The notes beneath the pieces are model-generated. The model saw only the letters and a list, made by a program, of their open reading frames with translations. It was not told the DNA's origin and made no database searches. A stretch of DNA of 26,997 bases from a virus, in IMG/VR virus record IMGVR_UViG_3300045918_000488, positions 1 to 26,997 of that record. One strand, given 5' to 3'. A program made the translations under genes and the position numbers. Position 1 is the stretch's first letter. Each line of letters opens with the position of its first letter. This document shows, piece after piece, positions 1 to 5,760 of the stretch.

Positions 1-152
1 GCAGTGCATGCAAGTTGTTCATGGTTTTGTTTGTGCTGTTTAACTACCCTTGATCTTTAACCCCCCCCCTATCCGAAAATCACATTCACGCGAAATGTCA
101 TGAAGCGCTCGGTCTAGAGGGTGAAGGGTGTGGACTTTTGATGCCCCCTACC
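1..152. other. Left-edge spacer; possible start of next minus-strand gene
   Basis: This stretch is the downstream side of the HNH gene on the minus strand. It holds a run of nine C at 61-69. An ATG read leftward from position 22 gives MNNLHAL before the window ends and could be the start of the next late gene, where a terminase small subunit would be expected. No convincing ribosome binding site precedes it, so I only note it. Nothing else is seen. Confidence 0.25.
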
Positions 153-572
153 CTACAGCGCTATGCGGTTGCCGAATGCTCCATCTTCGCGCGCTGTCTT
201 CTCGTCGTGGCACGTCTTGCATAACGGCTGCCAGTTGTCGTGATCCCAGAAGAGCGACTGCGCCCTGGTTATCTGCGCTGCATCTCCGCTATTCATCGCA
301 TCGTCTAGCTTATGCGGAACCTTGTGGTCGACTACTGTAGCCCTGACCAGTTGGCCCTGCTTCTCATGGTTAGCACAGAGTGGATGGCTGCGAAGGTAAC
401 CCTCACGCGCCATCTGCCACTTGTACCCATAGCCTCGCTTTGTTGATGACTGCCGCCGTGACTCTACTTCTTTCTGCACAACCCGCTTATGAGCAGCACA
501 GTAACCACTTCCATCACGCACGAGTGCACTGCATGCTGATTGTCTGCATGGCTTAGGCGCTATCGAAGGCAT
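153..572 (-). CDS. HNH endonuclease (phage packaging-associated type)
   Basis: The product is about 139 residues. The C-terminal half carries the HNH fold: VVDHKVPHKLDD (first His), then DNWQPLCKTCHDEKTARED with the CxxC zinc pair and last His. The N-terminal part has further Cys residues (CRQSACSALV, GYCAAH). In many tailed phages such a nuclease lies just before the terminase genes and assists DNA cleavage during packaging. Here the terminase would lie off the left edge. I chose the ATG at 572. An in-frame GTG at 584 is possible, but it lies inside the stem of a terminator. Neither start has a strong ribosome binding site, so expression may depend on antitermination. The family assignment is firm; the packaging role is inferred from position. 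Confidence 0.85.
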   Translation of the reverse strand: MPSIAPKPCRQSACSALVRDGSGYCAAHKRVVQKEVESRRQSSTKRGYGYKWQMAREGYLRSHPLCANHEKQGQLVRATVVDHKVPHKLDDAMNSGDAAQITRAQSLFWDHDNWQPLCKTCHDEKTAREDGAFGNRIAL

Positions 573-604
573 GAAAAAAGCCACCGCAATTTCTTGGGTG
601 GCTT
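573..604 (-). terminator. Intrinsic terminator upstream of HNH gene
   Basis: Read on the minus strand, AAGCCACC (604-597) and GGTGGCTT (585-578) form a perfect 8-bp stem with an 11-nt loop, followed by a run of T. It lies between the Q-like gene and the HNH/late genes, which is where a late-gene antiterminator would act. The hairpin is directly visible; its regulatory use is inferred. Confidence 0.75.
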
Positions 605-691
605 GATATGTTTCTTACTGAGTCAACTATCCCCCCGCAAGGAGATTGAAGCGAATCGTGCTCTGAATGTGGAGCGCATTAATCCAGACAT

Positions 692-1081
692 TTAAAACTG
701 CGTCAAGTTATTTTTAACCATCAACACTGCGCGCTTTAGTTCCAATCCATACTGAGACCGATGGATACTTAGATGTACGGTTATTGCCCGAGCATCATGC
801 TTAAACACAAAATGACGACGAATGAGTTCACGATAAGTGCGCGTCAATTTCATGCTGACAATGCGTTCAACAGCCAGAACAGCCTGCAGATCACATCTGC
901 TCACAGAGCCACCTCCGCTAGACTCATAACGACCTTCCGCACTAGCACAACGCTCATGCGAATCAAGGCCCAATCTTGGACGAACCCAGATCGCCCAATT
1001 CTCTACACGCTCAACAGCCTCTGTCGGCACACTGATCAAGCCGCTTGGAACATAAATCGTTGTCATCGCTTCCCCTCTCAT
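692..1081 (-). CDS. Possible Q-like antitermination regulator
   Basis: The product is about 129 residues, or 124 from the second ATG at 1066, which also has a good GAGGGG ribosome binding site. Recognisable pattern: VENWAIWVRPRLGL, CASAEGRYES, then DLQAVLAVERIVSMKL and a helical end with HFVFKHDARAITVHLSIHRSQY. This resembles phage antitermination-Q-type proteins, where a WA-W motif and SAEGRY precede a helix-turn-helix-like end. It sits last in the leftward early arm, just before a strong terminator and the HNH/terminase side, which is where Q belongs. It overlaps the upstream small gene by ATGA. The family call rests on remembered pattern and position, so it is tentative. The alternative is an uncharacterised phage DNA-binding protein. 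Confidence 0.5.
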   Translation of the reverse strand: MRGEAMTTIYVPSGLISVPTEAVERVENWAIWVRPRLGLDSHERCASAEGRYESSGGGSVSRCDLQAVLAVERIVSMKLTRTYRELIRRHFVFKHDARAITVHLSIHRSQYGLELKRAVLMVKNNLTQF

Positions 1082-1260
1082 CGTCTACCCTCTATCGCCT
1101 TCTTCACCGATGCCTGAATGCGCATGCTCTTGTACCGCCGGTCACGAATCGCTTGCTTCTTGGCGAACTCGGACAACTTTCTCATCTCATCCACACAGTC
1201 AGCCGGATCGCCATAGAACCGCGACGGCAGCACGTTTATTTTTTCTTTTTCATCGACCAT
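1078..1260 (-). CDS. Small hypothetical phage protein (60 aa)
   Basis: This is a 60-residue, highly charged protein with a basic C-terminus (KKQAIRDRRYKSMRIQASVKKAIEGRR) and no Cys cluster beyond one residue. I do not recognise a family. It overlaps the gene before it (ends 1236) and ends in an ATGA overlap with the Q-like gene. Such tight coupling in the leftward operon is the main reason to accept it. The basic helix could bind nucleic acid, but that is only a guess. Confidence 0.6.
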   Translation of the reverse strand: MVDEKEKINVLPSRFYGDPADCVDEMRKLSEFAKKQAIRDRRYKSMRIQASVKKAIEGRR

Positions 1261-1511
1261 CTGGCGCTCACTTCCTTTTCGACTTTATCGCCCAATGCGC
1301 GGTTTTTCTTCTTCGTCCAGTCCAGCCATGCCCGCCTCACCTCAAGCCTCGTCTCATGCATCAGGTAGCGAACACAGCAGCAAACACGATCCATTTCGTA
1401 CACCGGAGAATCAACCACGCACAACTCACAATCCGTGACCACCTCGGCAGCAGCCTCAACCTGCTGCGCTTTGGGCCTCTCCGTTTCCTGTAGACAAAGA
1501 GATCTTTGCAT
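1236..1511 (-). CDS. Small Cys-rich hypothetical phage protein
   Basis: The product is 91 residues from the ATG at 1511. Its middle is Cys-rich (DCELCVVDSPVYEMDRVCCCVRYL), and its end is basic (DWTKKKNRALGDKVEKEVSARW, then KKKK). The first 56 bp overlap the 3' end of the replication gene, and its stop overlaps the start of the next small gene. A longer open frame to 1565 would only increase that overlap. I do not recognise the family. It sits in the Nin-like stretch between replication and Q genes, where small accessory proteins are common. Confidence 0.55.
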   Translation of the reverse strand: MQRSLCLQETERPKAQQVEAAAEVVTDCELCVVDSPVYEMDRVCCCVRYLMHETRLEVRRAWLDWTKKKNRALGDKVEKEVSARWSMKKKK

Positions 1512-2295
1512 TGATGCGGCCCTTAAATTCACCCATCGACTCGCCGGGTCTAGCGGACAAGCCAAGCTCGCTTCCCTTCGCCAGAATCAGCGAATCGCTT
1601 GACCACCAAGGCGGTCCAGACGTCTGCACACTTCCACCACCACGATCCTTCACCCACCCAGCCTCGAATCCTCGCCAGCCGTTTTTGCAGCACGTACGAA
1701 AAACCTGTTCCAGCGTGTAGCCAGCCTTTTCCGCTTCCAGCTGAAATTCCTTTAGCACCGTTCCCGTGATCGGTGCCTTGAGTTTCTTTCGAAGCTCAAC
1801 CCAGTCGCCGGCAACTTCCGGAGTTATCCCCAGACCGATCAGCACGTCTCGCGCGCTTTGATGGTTGCTTTTAGTGATGGTTGTATTTAGTGATGGTTCA
1901 TGTCCGGCAGAATCTGCCGCTGGGTTTGGAAGAATCTGCCGCTGGGTTTGGCAAAAACTGCCGGTGGTACCGGCAGAATCTGCCGCTGGCTGAGACGAGT
2001 TATCCACAGGGTCGATTTTGATTACCAAGCCGACATTTAGCTGAAAAAGATCGGTTGTATAACTTCCATCCTGCCGAACGCGCGGAATACGCTTAATCAC
2101 CTCCAGCTCTTCCAGGCGGACCAAGTTATCCCTGATCGCCCGCTCGCTTAAACAAGTCTTGCGAGCTAGTTCTTTTTGGCTAGGATAGGCCTCACCACGA
2201 TCATCAGCATAGTTCGCCAGGGTGAGCAGCACGAGCTTCTGCCCGGAGCTTGGCAGATTGATATTGAACGCCCAATTCAGCGCATCGATGCTCAC
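1456..2295 (-). CDS. O-like replication initiator with helix-turn-helix domain
   Basis: The product is 279 residues from a GTG start that overlaps the previous stop (GTGA). Residues 1-100 form a winged-helix/HTH_36-type domain (LNWAFNINLPSSGQKLVLLTLANYADD... YPSQKELARKTCLSERAIRDNLVRLEELEVIKR), typical of phage replication initiators and primosomal proteins. A flexible middle contains two PAADSAG copies, which come from DNA iterons rather than from a protein repeat. The C-terminal part (about 150-215) is helical (EVAGDWVELRKKLKAPITGTVL...GWRGFEAGWV). The protein probably binds the iterons inside its own gene and recruits host helicase loading, as lambda O does. No dnaC-like loader or helicase gene is seen nearby in the window. 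Confidence 0.75.
   Translation of the reverse strand: MSIDALNWAFNINLPSSGQKLVLLTLANYADDRGEAYPSQKELARKTCLSERAIRDNLVRLEELEVIKRIPRVRQDGSYTTDLFQLNVGLVIKIDPVDNSSQPAADSAGTTGSFCQTQRQILPNPAADSAGHEPSLNTTITKSNHQSARDVLIGLGITPEVAGDWVELRKKLKAPITGTVLKEFQLEAEKAGYTLEQVFRTCCKNGWRGFEAGWVKDRGGGSVQTSGPPWWSSDSLILAKGSELGLSARPGESMGEFKGRINAKISLSTGNGEAQSAAG
1870..2008. repeat. Putative replication origin: four 22-bp iterons plus DnaA box
   Basis: Inside the O-like gene, AGAATCTGCCGCTGG occurs at 1909-1923, 1931-1945 and 1975-1989, with a degenerate copy (AAAAACTGCCGGTGG) at 1953-1967. The period is exactly 22 bp. Because 22 is not a multiple of three, the repeat shifts reading frame in each unit, so selection appears to act on the DNA. 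On one side TTTAGTGATGGTT is repeated at 1870-1882 and 1886-1898 in an AT-richer stretch. On the other side TTATCCACA at 2000-2008 is a perfect DnaA-box consensus. Lambda ori has the same plan, with four iterons within O. The sequence structure is direct observation; origin function is inferred. Confidence 0.75.
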
Positions 2296-2450
2296 GCCCG
2301 CACCTCACGCTTCTTGTTTGCGTCTGCATGCAGGGCCTGCCGTTTCTTGCTGCAAGCCCTGTGCCCTTTTGGAGAGCGTGGCTTGCCACAAATCGAACAA
2401 ATACCGGTATCAGTAAATGGCAGATGCGGATTCAGTCTGTAGTCAAGCAT
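2292..2450 (-). CDS. Small zinc-finger-like protein (52 aa)
   Basis: The ATG at 2450 opens a 52-codon frame whose TGA overlaps the GTG start of the replication gene. The protein has CSICGKPRSPKGH followed by AC, giving a CxxC-N-H/C layout that could bind one zinc ion, and a basic tail (KKRQALHADANKKREVRA). Its start overlaps the end of the preceding gene by 19 bp. Small zinc proteins of this kind are common just upstream of phage replication initiators. The function is unknown. Confidence 0.6.
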   Translation of the reverse strand: MLDYRLNPHLPFTDTGICSICGKPRSPKGHRACSKKRQALHADANKKREVRA

Positions 2451-2695
2451 GGCTTCCTTCTGTGATCGCTCGACTCGTACTTGGAAACAAACCTTCCCCC
2501 GCTTACTTCACCCGACCACACCTCACCCTCTTTAGCCAGCGTGGCGCGAGACTGCTGACGGAACACAGAGAACTCCAGATCGTCCGGTAGATGATCCATG
2601 TACACCATGTTCATCACCACGCCAGCACGGATCGCGGCCCAGACGCGGCCATCAGGAAACGGATAAGGAAGTGGAAAAGATTGGGGCTGCTTCAT
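2432..2695 (-). CDS. Hypothetical phage protein (87 aa)
   Basis: This 87-residue protein starts MKQPQSFPLPYPFPDGRVWAA, followed by a segment with several acidic residues (DHLPDDLEFSVF) and a basic C-terminus. No family is recognised. It belongs to the leftward early operon, between the YmfL-like regulator (about 100 bp upstream) and the small zinc-finger-like protein, which it overlaps. It is accepted because its frame, length and coupling fit the operon; there is no functional clue. Confidence 0.5.
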   Translation of the reverse strand: MKQPQSFPLPYPFPDGRVWAAIRAGVVMNMVYMDHLPDDLEFSVFRQQSRATLAKEGEVWSGEVSGGRFVSKYESSDHRRKPCLTTD

Positions 2696-2798
2696 ACATC
2701 AGCCCCGGAATAAGAAACAACCATCCGGCCAATGCTTACGCTATGGCAACGCTTGCGCGCTGGTTGCTGCGGAAGGCCACTCAGAGGGAGGAGTAGTC

Positions 2799-3251
2799 TC
2801 ATGATTGAACCGGCTTGCAATAAACCCGATACGCCAGCGCCAGAAGCTCTTCCACCGTGCGGTGAATGTCTTGCGCTACCGCATCAAGATCGGCACGCTC
2901 GGTACTGGTGATCTCATTATCAACCACGTACACGCGGAATTTTGACGACAACTCGCCCAGCTCCGAGTACAGCAAATTGAATTCAGAAAGCAACTCTTCA
3001 TTGCCAATGTCGCGCACTTCCGGCAGCTTCATAAACACGCCACCCGCATCACGGGCGACACCTTCCGCGAAGAAGGTGGTGCTGGAAAGCTTCTGCATCA
3101 GCTCGGCCAGCTCGACCGTTATCGTCTGCCCCTTGCGCTCATATATTCGATTCTCCAGCGCGTCCTTCGATAATCCACATGCCGCTGAAATCGCATCCCA
3201 TCCGCCCGGAAAGGCACGGATCATCTTCAGATAATCCTGTCTTGTTGCCAC
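2799..3251 (-). CDS. YmfL-family / CII-like phage regulatory protein
   Basis: The product is 150 residues from a GTG start (3251) with AAAGGGGAA just upstream. The N-terminal DNA-binding part reads LKMIRAFPGGWDAISAACGLSKDALENRIYERKGQ, which is characteristic of the YmfL/CII-type (Phage_CP76-like) regulators first seen in the e14 prophage. A conserved middle (AGGVFMKLP) is followed by a long helical C-terminus rich in E, L and S that probably oligomerises. In lambda terms it occupies the CII position: second in the leftward operon after the Cro-like gene, in front of the replication initiator, and behind an intrinsic terminator. A nested inverted repeat at 3271-3309 lies just upstream. Regulation of lysogeny is inferred, not shown. 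Confidence 0.8.
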   Translation of the reverse strand: MATRQDYLKMIRAFPGGWDAISAACGLSKDALENRIYERKGQTITVELAELMQKLSSTTFFAEGVARDAGGVFMKLPEVRDIGNEELLSEFNLLYSELGELSSKFRVYVVDNEITSTERADLDAVAQDIHRTVEELLALAYRVYCKPVQS

Positions 3252-3270
3252 AACTTTCCCCTTTTACCTG

Positions 3271-3309
3271 TGGTTACGCAGTACGCAATGCGTACTTAAA
3301 CTGTAACCA
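3271..3309. promoter_or_regulatory. Nested inverted repeat upstream of YmfL-like gene
   Basis: TGGTTAC (3271-3277) pairs with GTAACCA (3303-3309). Inside that, GTACGCA (3281-3287) and TGCGTAC (3289-3295) form a second perfect 7-bp palindrome around a single A. The pair sits between the divergent YmfL-like and zinc-ribbon genes. It does not match the TTACC-N4-GGTAA repressor operator, so it may bind a different regulator, perhaps the YmfL-like protein itself. A TCTAAT at 3317-3322 could be a rightward -10 box, but no good -35 accompanies it. Confidence 0.5.
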
Positions 3310-3408
3310 TGAAAAATCTAATTCACATGCAACCCGCAAAAAGTTGGGCATCCACAGCCGTGATAAAGTGCAGCTCTCACACAACCACCAATCACAAAAG
3401 GAATGCCC

Positions 3409-3618
3409 ATGACCTCAAAAACGGACAGCATCGAAATCGCGTGCCCGAAGTGCAACAAGAAAACTTCGTATTTCATCAGTCGGCTGAAATTCAGTCACGA
3501 TGTGATTCGGTGCGGGAGTTGCGACTACCCTCTCGACGTAAACGAGACCATTCGCCGTCAAATATTTGGCGCGATCACGGAAATGGACGAACATTTCCTC
3601 AGGCAGCAACCGGAATAG
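3409..3618 (+). CDS. Small zinc-ribbon protein (divergent gene)
   Basis: This is a 69-residue protein with a CPKC...CGSC pair spaced as in a zinc ribbon (residues about 11-36), then a charged helical tail (NETIRRQIFGAITEMDEHFLRQQPE). ATG 3409 is preferred over ATG 3403 because AAAGGA lies at the right distance before it. Codons favour G/C at the third position, which supports this strand over a long frame on the opposite strand. It is the only rightward gene within the leftward early arm, so it probably has its own promoter, as a phage accessory gene would. The function is unknown. Confidence 0.6.
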   Translation: MTSKTDSIEIACPKCNKKTSYFISRLKFSHDVIRCGSCDYPLDVNETIRRQIFGAITEMDEHFLRQQPE

Positions 3619-3722
3619 CGCATTACGCTCCGCTAACAGCGCAAGCAACTCATCAGCTTTCGATTCGATCACCACATCCGCCTTGCGTCGGTATTGCATT
3701 TTCAAACCAGAACAAACCCTCC

Positions 3723-3754
3723 AAAAAAATGCCGCCCGGCGCGAACCGGACGGC
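3723..3754 (-). terminator. Intrinsic terminator after cro-like gene
   Basis: On the minus strand GCCGTCCGG (3754-3746) and CCGGGCGGC (3739-3731) pair through nine positions with one G-T wobble around a 6-nt loop, followed by A and seven T. It lies about 60 bp downstream of the Cro-like gene. The position equals lambda tR1, so leftward genes beyond it probably need readthrough or antitermination. The remaining bases of 3619-3815 hold no convincing gene. Confidence 0.75.
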
Positions 3755-3815
3755 AGCAACCGCACAGACGTGCGGACTTCGCTCAGGGAGAGACGGAAGA
3801 TGGTTGAGGCGCGCA

Positions 3816-4049
3816 TTACGCGGCCTCCCGAATCAACTCAGGCCATATCGATGGCCAGTCATCACGCAGATCCTGGCGCAATACTTTCAGACTAGATTCC
3901 CGCTCGATCGCCACACAGATCGCCGGACCAAGAAATTTTCCTTGGCTGGCCGCCTTTCTTGCGTACCCCTCAGTGGTCCCGCATCGGGTAAAAAACGCCC
4001 TTCTGTCTTCGGGGCTGAGTGGTTTTATGAATGCGAGCAATTTGTCCAT
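3816..4049 (-). CDS. Cro-like / YdaS-type helix-turn-helix regulator
   Basis: The product is 77 residues from ATG 4049 (MDKLLAFIKPLSPEDRRAFFTRCGTT...). The pattern PEDRRAFFTRCGTTEGYARKAASQGKFLGPAICVAIERES is a short Cro/YdaS-type HTH, in which the second helix ends in an L-GPAICVAIE-like stretch. It is the first gene of the leftward operon and is divergent from the CI-like repressor, with three operators between them, so it fills the Cro role. An upstream in-frame GTG at 4058 exists but lies inside the promoter. The likely -10 box ends only 7 nt before this ATG, which suggests a leaderless message. Confidence 0.75.
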   Translation of the reverse strand: MDKLLAFIKPLSPEDRRAFFTRCGTTEGYARKAASQGKFLGPAICVAIERESSLKVLRQDLRDDWPSIWPELIREAA

Positions 4050-4056
4050 GCTGCGC

Positions 4057-4085
4057 ACATTACCAAACGGTAAATATTAAATCAA
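4057..4085 (-). promoter_or_regulatory. Leftward early promoter (cro promoter)
   Basis: On the minus strand TTGATT (4085-4080) and TAATGT (4062-4057) are separated by 17 bp. The first operator (4060-4073) covers the -10 side. The same -10 and operator block, with 23 of 24 bases identical, occurs at the rightward promoter at 5314-5343. That duplication is the main support for the assignment. Confidence 0.55.
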
Positions 4086-4114
4086 TACCATTTGGTGAAT
4101 TTACTTAAAGGTAA
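4060..4114. promoter_or_regulatory. Three repressor operators between cro-like and cI-like genes
   Basis: Three sites of the form TTACC-N4-GGTAA are visible: TTACCAAACGGTAA at 4060-4073, ATACCATTTGGTGA at 4085-4098 (centre ACC-N4-GGT exact), and TTACTTAAAGGTAA at 4101-4114 (one mismatch). They fill the divergent intergenic region as lambda OR does. The binding protein is presumably the CI-like repressor, with the Cro-like protein competing. The motif recurs twice at 5301-5340. Confidence 0.8.
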
Positions 4115-4133
4115 TCCGTGGGAGAATCGCAAG

Positions 4134-4460
4134 ATGGATATCGTTGCCAATAGAAGACTCAAGCTGCAGCACCTGATCAACATCAAGTTTGGCGGATCAC
4201 AGGCCGCGTTTGCGACCAAAACCGAAATCAACCAAGGAGAGCTGTCCGGACTACTGCGCAATAAATCGTTTGGAGAAAAGAAGGCCAGGAAGATCGAGCA
4301 GATCGTCGGGCTCCCTTCCGGCTATCTAGATTCCCCAATCGGAGAAGATACCGACGCCGTTAAAGTTGAGCTGGAAGACATCTATCATCAGCTGCCCGAG
4401 AACATGCAGCGGCTAGTACTTGAGCAAGCGCGGGCGCTATACAACGCTGTGAAAAAATGA
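4134..4460 (+). CDS. CI-like repressor, short form without protease domain
   Basis: The product is 108 residues. ATG 4134 follows GGGAG at 4120-4124; an upstream in-frame ATG at 4092 would lie inside the operators. Residues about 5-65 form an XRE-type helix-turn-helix domain (LKLQHLINIKFGGSQAAFATKTEINQGELSGLLRNKSFGEKKARKIEQIVGLP). The rest is a short helical tail (VELEDIYHQLPENMQRLVLEQARALYNAV), probably for dimerisation. The LexA/S24 peptidase part and its Ser/Lys dyad are missing, so classical RecA-driven self-cleavage is not expected. It faces the Cro-like gene across three operators, as expected for the lysogeny repressor. This family fold is also used by many small regulators, but the context makes repressor the best call. 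Confidence 0.8.
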   Translation: MDIVANRRLKLQHLINIKFGGSQAAFATKTEINQGELSGLLRNKSFGEKKARKIEQIVGLPSGYLDSPIGEDTDAVKVELEDIYHQLPENMQRLVLEQARALYNAVKK

Positions 4461-4544
4461 TGAACACCCCTCTCTCACGCCCAATAGGCGCTGAGATCAA
4501 AGGGGGAAAATTCGGGACGCAAATCCTGACACAGGAGGAAAGGG

Positions 4545-4565
4545 GGCCATATATGCCAAATGGCC
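4545..4565. promoter_or_regulatory. Inverted repeat before BRCT gene
   Basis: GGCCA (4545-4549) and TGGCC (4561-4565) form a short palindrome around ATATATGCC. An AT-rich stretch (TATATACACAATTATTCC) follows and leads to the ribosome binding site of the BRCT gene. It may be a promoter or operator for that gene, but no clear -35/-10 pair can be fixed. The CI-operator motif is absent here. Confidence 0.3.
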
Positions 4566-4606
4566 TATATACACAATTATTCCTTTATTTTTGAAGGGGA
4601 ATTTAT

Positions 4607-5221
4607 ATGAGTATTGGAAGGGTCATGTCCAGTCACGCGCATCATCTGCGCAAGTCGTGCGAGGCATTGCTGGGCATCTGCACCGGAATCATCGCCGATG
4701 ACACATTGAACGAACGCGAAGTCAAATTCCTAAATCTATGGCTTCTGGACAATCAGGATATTTCCACCGTTTGGCCTGGCGAAATTCTTGCCAAACGTAT
4801 CAATGAAGTTCTTTCCGACGGTATCGTCACTCAAGACGAACTTGTTTACCTCAAACAAACTATCGAGGAATTGATAGGCGGCACCCTGCAGCAGACTGGC
4901 GCAATCAGCGGGCTATCAACCCGAATGCCGCTTAATGATGACCTTGCAACCCCTGTCATTTTCAACGACAACGCATTCTGTTTCACCGGCAATTTTCTGT
5001 ACGGTACCCGCGCAGCTTGCGAGCGAGCCATTATGCAGCGCGGCGGCACGGCCTTCGACGGTGTACGTAAAAACCTCGAATATTTGGTCATTGGTACGAT
5101 GATCAACGAAGACTGGGCTAACACTAGCTACGGCCGCAAGATTGAAAAAGCCGTCGAATACCAGAACAAAGGAAGCCCGGTCCTGATTATTAGCGAAGAG
5201 CATTGGGTCAAACACCTATAG
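4607..5221 (+). CDS. TerB-like / BRCT domain protein (lysogeny accessory gene)
   Basis: The product is 204 residues, with GAAGGGGA just before the ATG. Residues about 10-95 are helical and acidic, resembling TerB-type domains (ALLGICTGIIADDTLNEREV... LSDGIVTQDELVYLKQTIEELIGG). Residues about 118-204 form a BRCT domain (NAFCFTGNFLYGTRAACERAI, RGGTAFDGVRKNLEYLVIG, SYGRKIEKAVEYQ, VLIISEEHWVKHL) like that at the end of bacterial NAD-dependent DNA ligase. The gene follows the repressor in the same direction and ends at its own terminator, outside the lytic operons, so it is likely expressed in the lysogen. Roles in DNA-damage sensing or exclusion of other phages are possible, but nothing in the sequence shows which. 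Confidence 0.8.
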   Translation: MSIGRVMSSHAHHLRKSCEALLGICTGIIADDTLNEREVKFLNLWLLDNQDISTVWPGEILAKRINEVLSDGIVTQDELVYLKQTIEELIGGTLQQTGAISGLSTRMPLNDDLATPVIFNDNAFCFTGNFLYGTRAACERAIMQRGGTAFDGVRKNLEYLVIGTMINEDWANTSYGRKIEKAVEYQNKGSPVLIISEEHWVKHL

Positions 5222-5238
5222 CCACATAACCTCCAACC

Positions 5239-5270
5239 AAGCCGCAGGCATACGCTTGCGGCTTTTTTTT
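5239..5270 (+). terminator. Intrinsic terminator after BRCT gene
   Basis: AAGCCGCA (5239-5246) pairs with TGCGGCTT (5257-5264) around a 10-nt loop and is followed by a run of T to 5270. It closes the repressor-side transcription unit and insulates the rightward early promoter that begins about 45 bp later. Confidence 0.85.
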
Positions 5271-5300
5271 CGCCCTACCCTCCCCCTTAAGCATTAATCT

Positions 5301-5343
5301 TTACCATTTGGTATTGACATACGCATTTACCGTTTGGTAATGT
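5301..5343 (+). promoter_or_regulatory. Rightward early promoter with two repressor operators
   Basis: TTGACA (5314-5319) is a perfect -35 box, and TAATGT (5338-5343) follows after 18 bp. Operator TTACCATTTGGTAT (5301-5314) touches the -35, and TTACCGTTTGGTAA (5327-5340) covers the spacer and the -10. Repressor binding should therefore block this promoter. Bases 5325-5348 match the cro promoter block in 23 of 24 positions. It drives the long rightward gene string starting at 5375. Confidence 0.8.
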
Positions 5344-5374
5344 ACGCACCGTACCCACCCAAACGGAGACGGCG

Positions 5375-5551
5375 ATGGACCCAAAACAACAGCAAATCTG
5401 GCACGCAAAGCGGCTTATCTCCGTTGCTGCACGCGCTACAGCGCACGCCGCCAAACGCATCCGCCAAGGCCTTCCCGCTCGCATAGCACTACAACGCAGC
5501 GACCGCCTGATTCGCCTTTCGCATGCCGCCTGGAACGAAGCAATCGCATGA
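5375..5551 (+). CDS. Small basic hypothetical protein (58 aa)
   Basis: The ATG at 5375 has a GGAGA ribosome binding site and follows the early promoter by about 30 bp. The 58-residue product is rich in Ala and Arg and is predicted to be all helical (QIWHAKRLISVAARATAHAA, then RIRQGLPARIALQRSDRLIRLS). It ends in an ATGA overlap with the next gene. This is the first gene of the rightward operon. The family is not recognised; the charge suggests it could touch nucleic acid. Confidence 0.6.
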   Translation: MDPKQQQIWHAKRLISVAARATAHAAKRIRQGLPARIALQRSDRLIRLSHAAWNEAIA

Positions 5552-5748
5552 CACACCCAGTTGAACCGCCGACTTCAGACGAGCTATGGCGCGCTTATCG
5601 CGCGGCGCGACTGCGCTATTCCGGCATCAGCTTCACCAAGGCACTGATGTGCCCGCTGCTTTACAAGTCGCTGACCATCCAAGCGCTGGCAGAACGCAAG
5701 AAACAACAGCAGCACGGCATACCTGCGCCGGTCTTGCAGGCAGCTTAG
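5548..5748 (+). CDS. Small hypothetical protein (66 aa)
   Basis: This 66-residue protein starts in an ATGA overlap. It contains DELWRAYRAARLRYSGISFTKAL and a Gln/Lys-rich segment near the end. No known domain is visible. The coupled position in the rightward early operon supports it being expressed. Confidence 0.6.
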   Translation: MTHPVEPPTSDELWRAYRAARLRYSGISFTKALMCPLLYKSLTIQALAERKKQQQHGIPAPVLQAA

Positions 5749-5760
5749 GGAGACACAACG

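Noticed and set aside
1909-1989. CRISPR array
   Set aside because: The 22-bp period has near-identical units without spacers and lies in a replication gene next to a DnaA box. Iterons explain it better.
3415-3816. Minus-strand 133-codon open frame starting in an overlap with the cro-like stop
   Set aside because: It runs through an intrinsic terminator and is antisense to the zinc-ribbon gene, whose codon bias and ribosome binding site are better. Its first third has low-complexity Arg/Ser composition.
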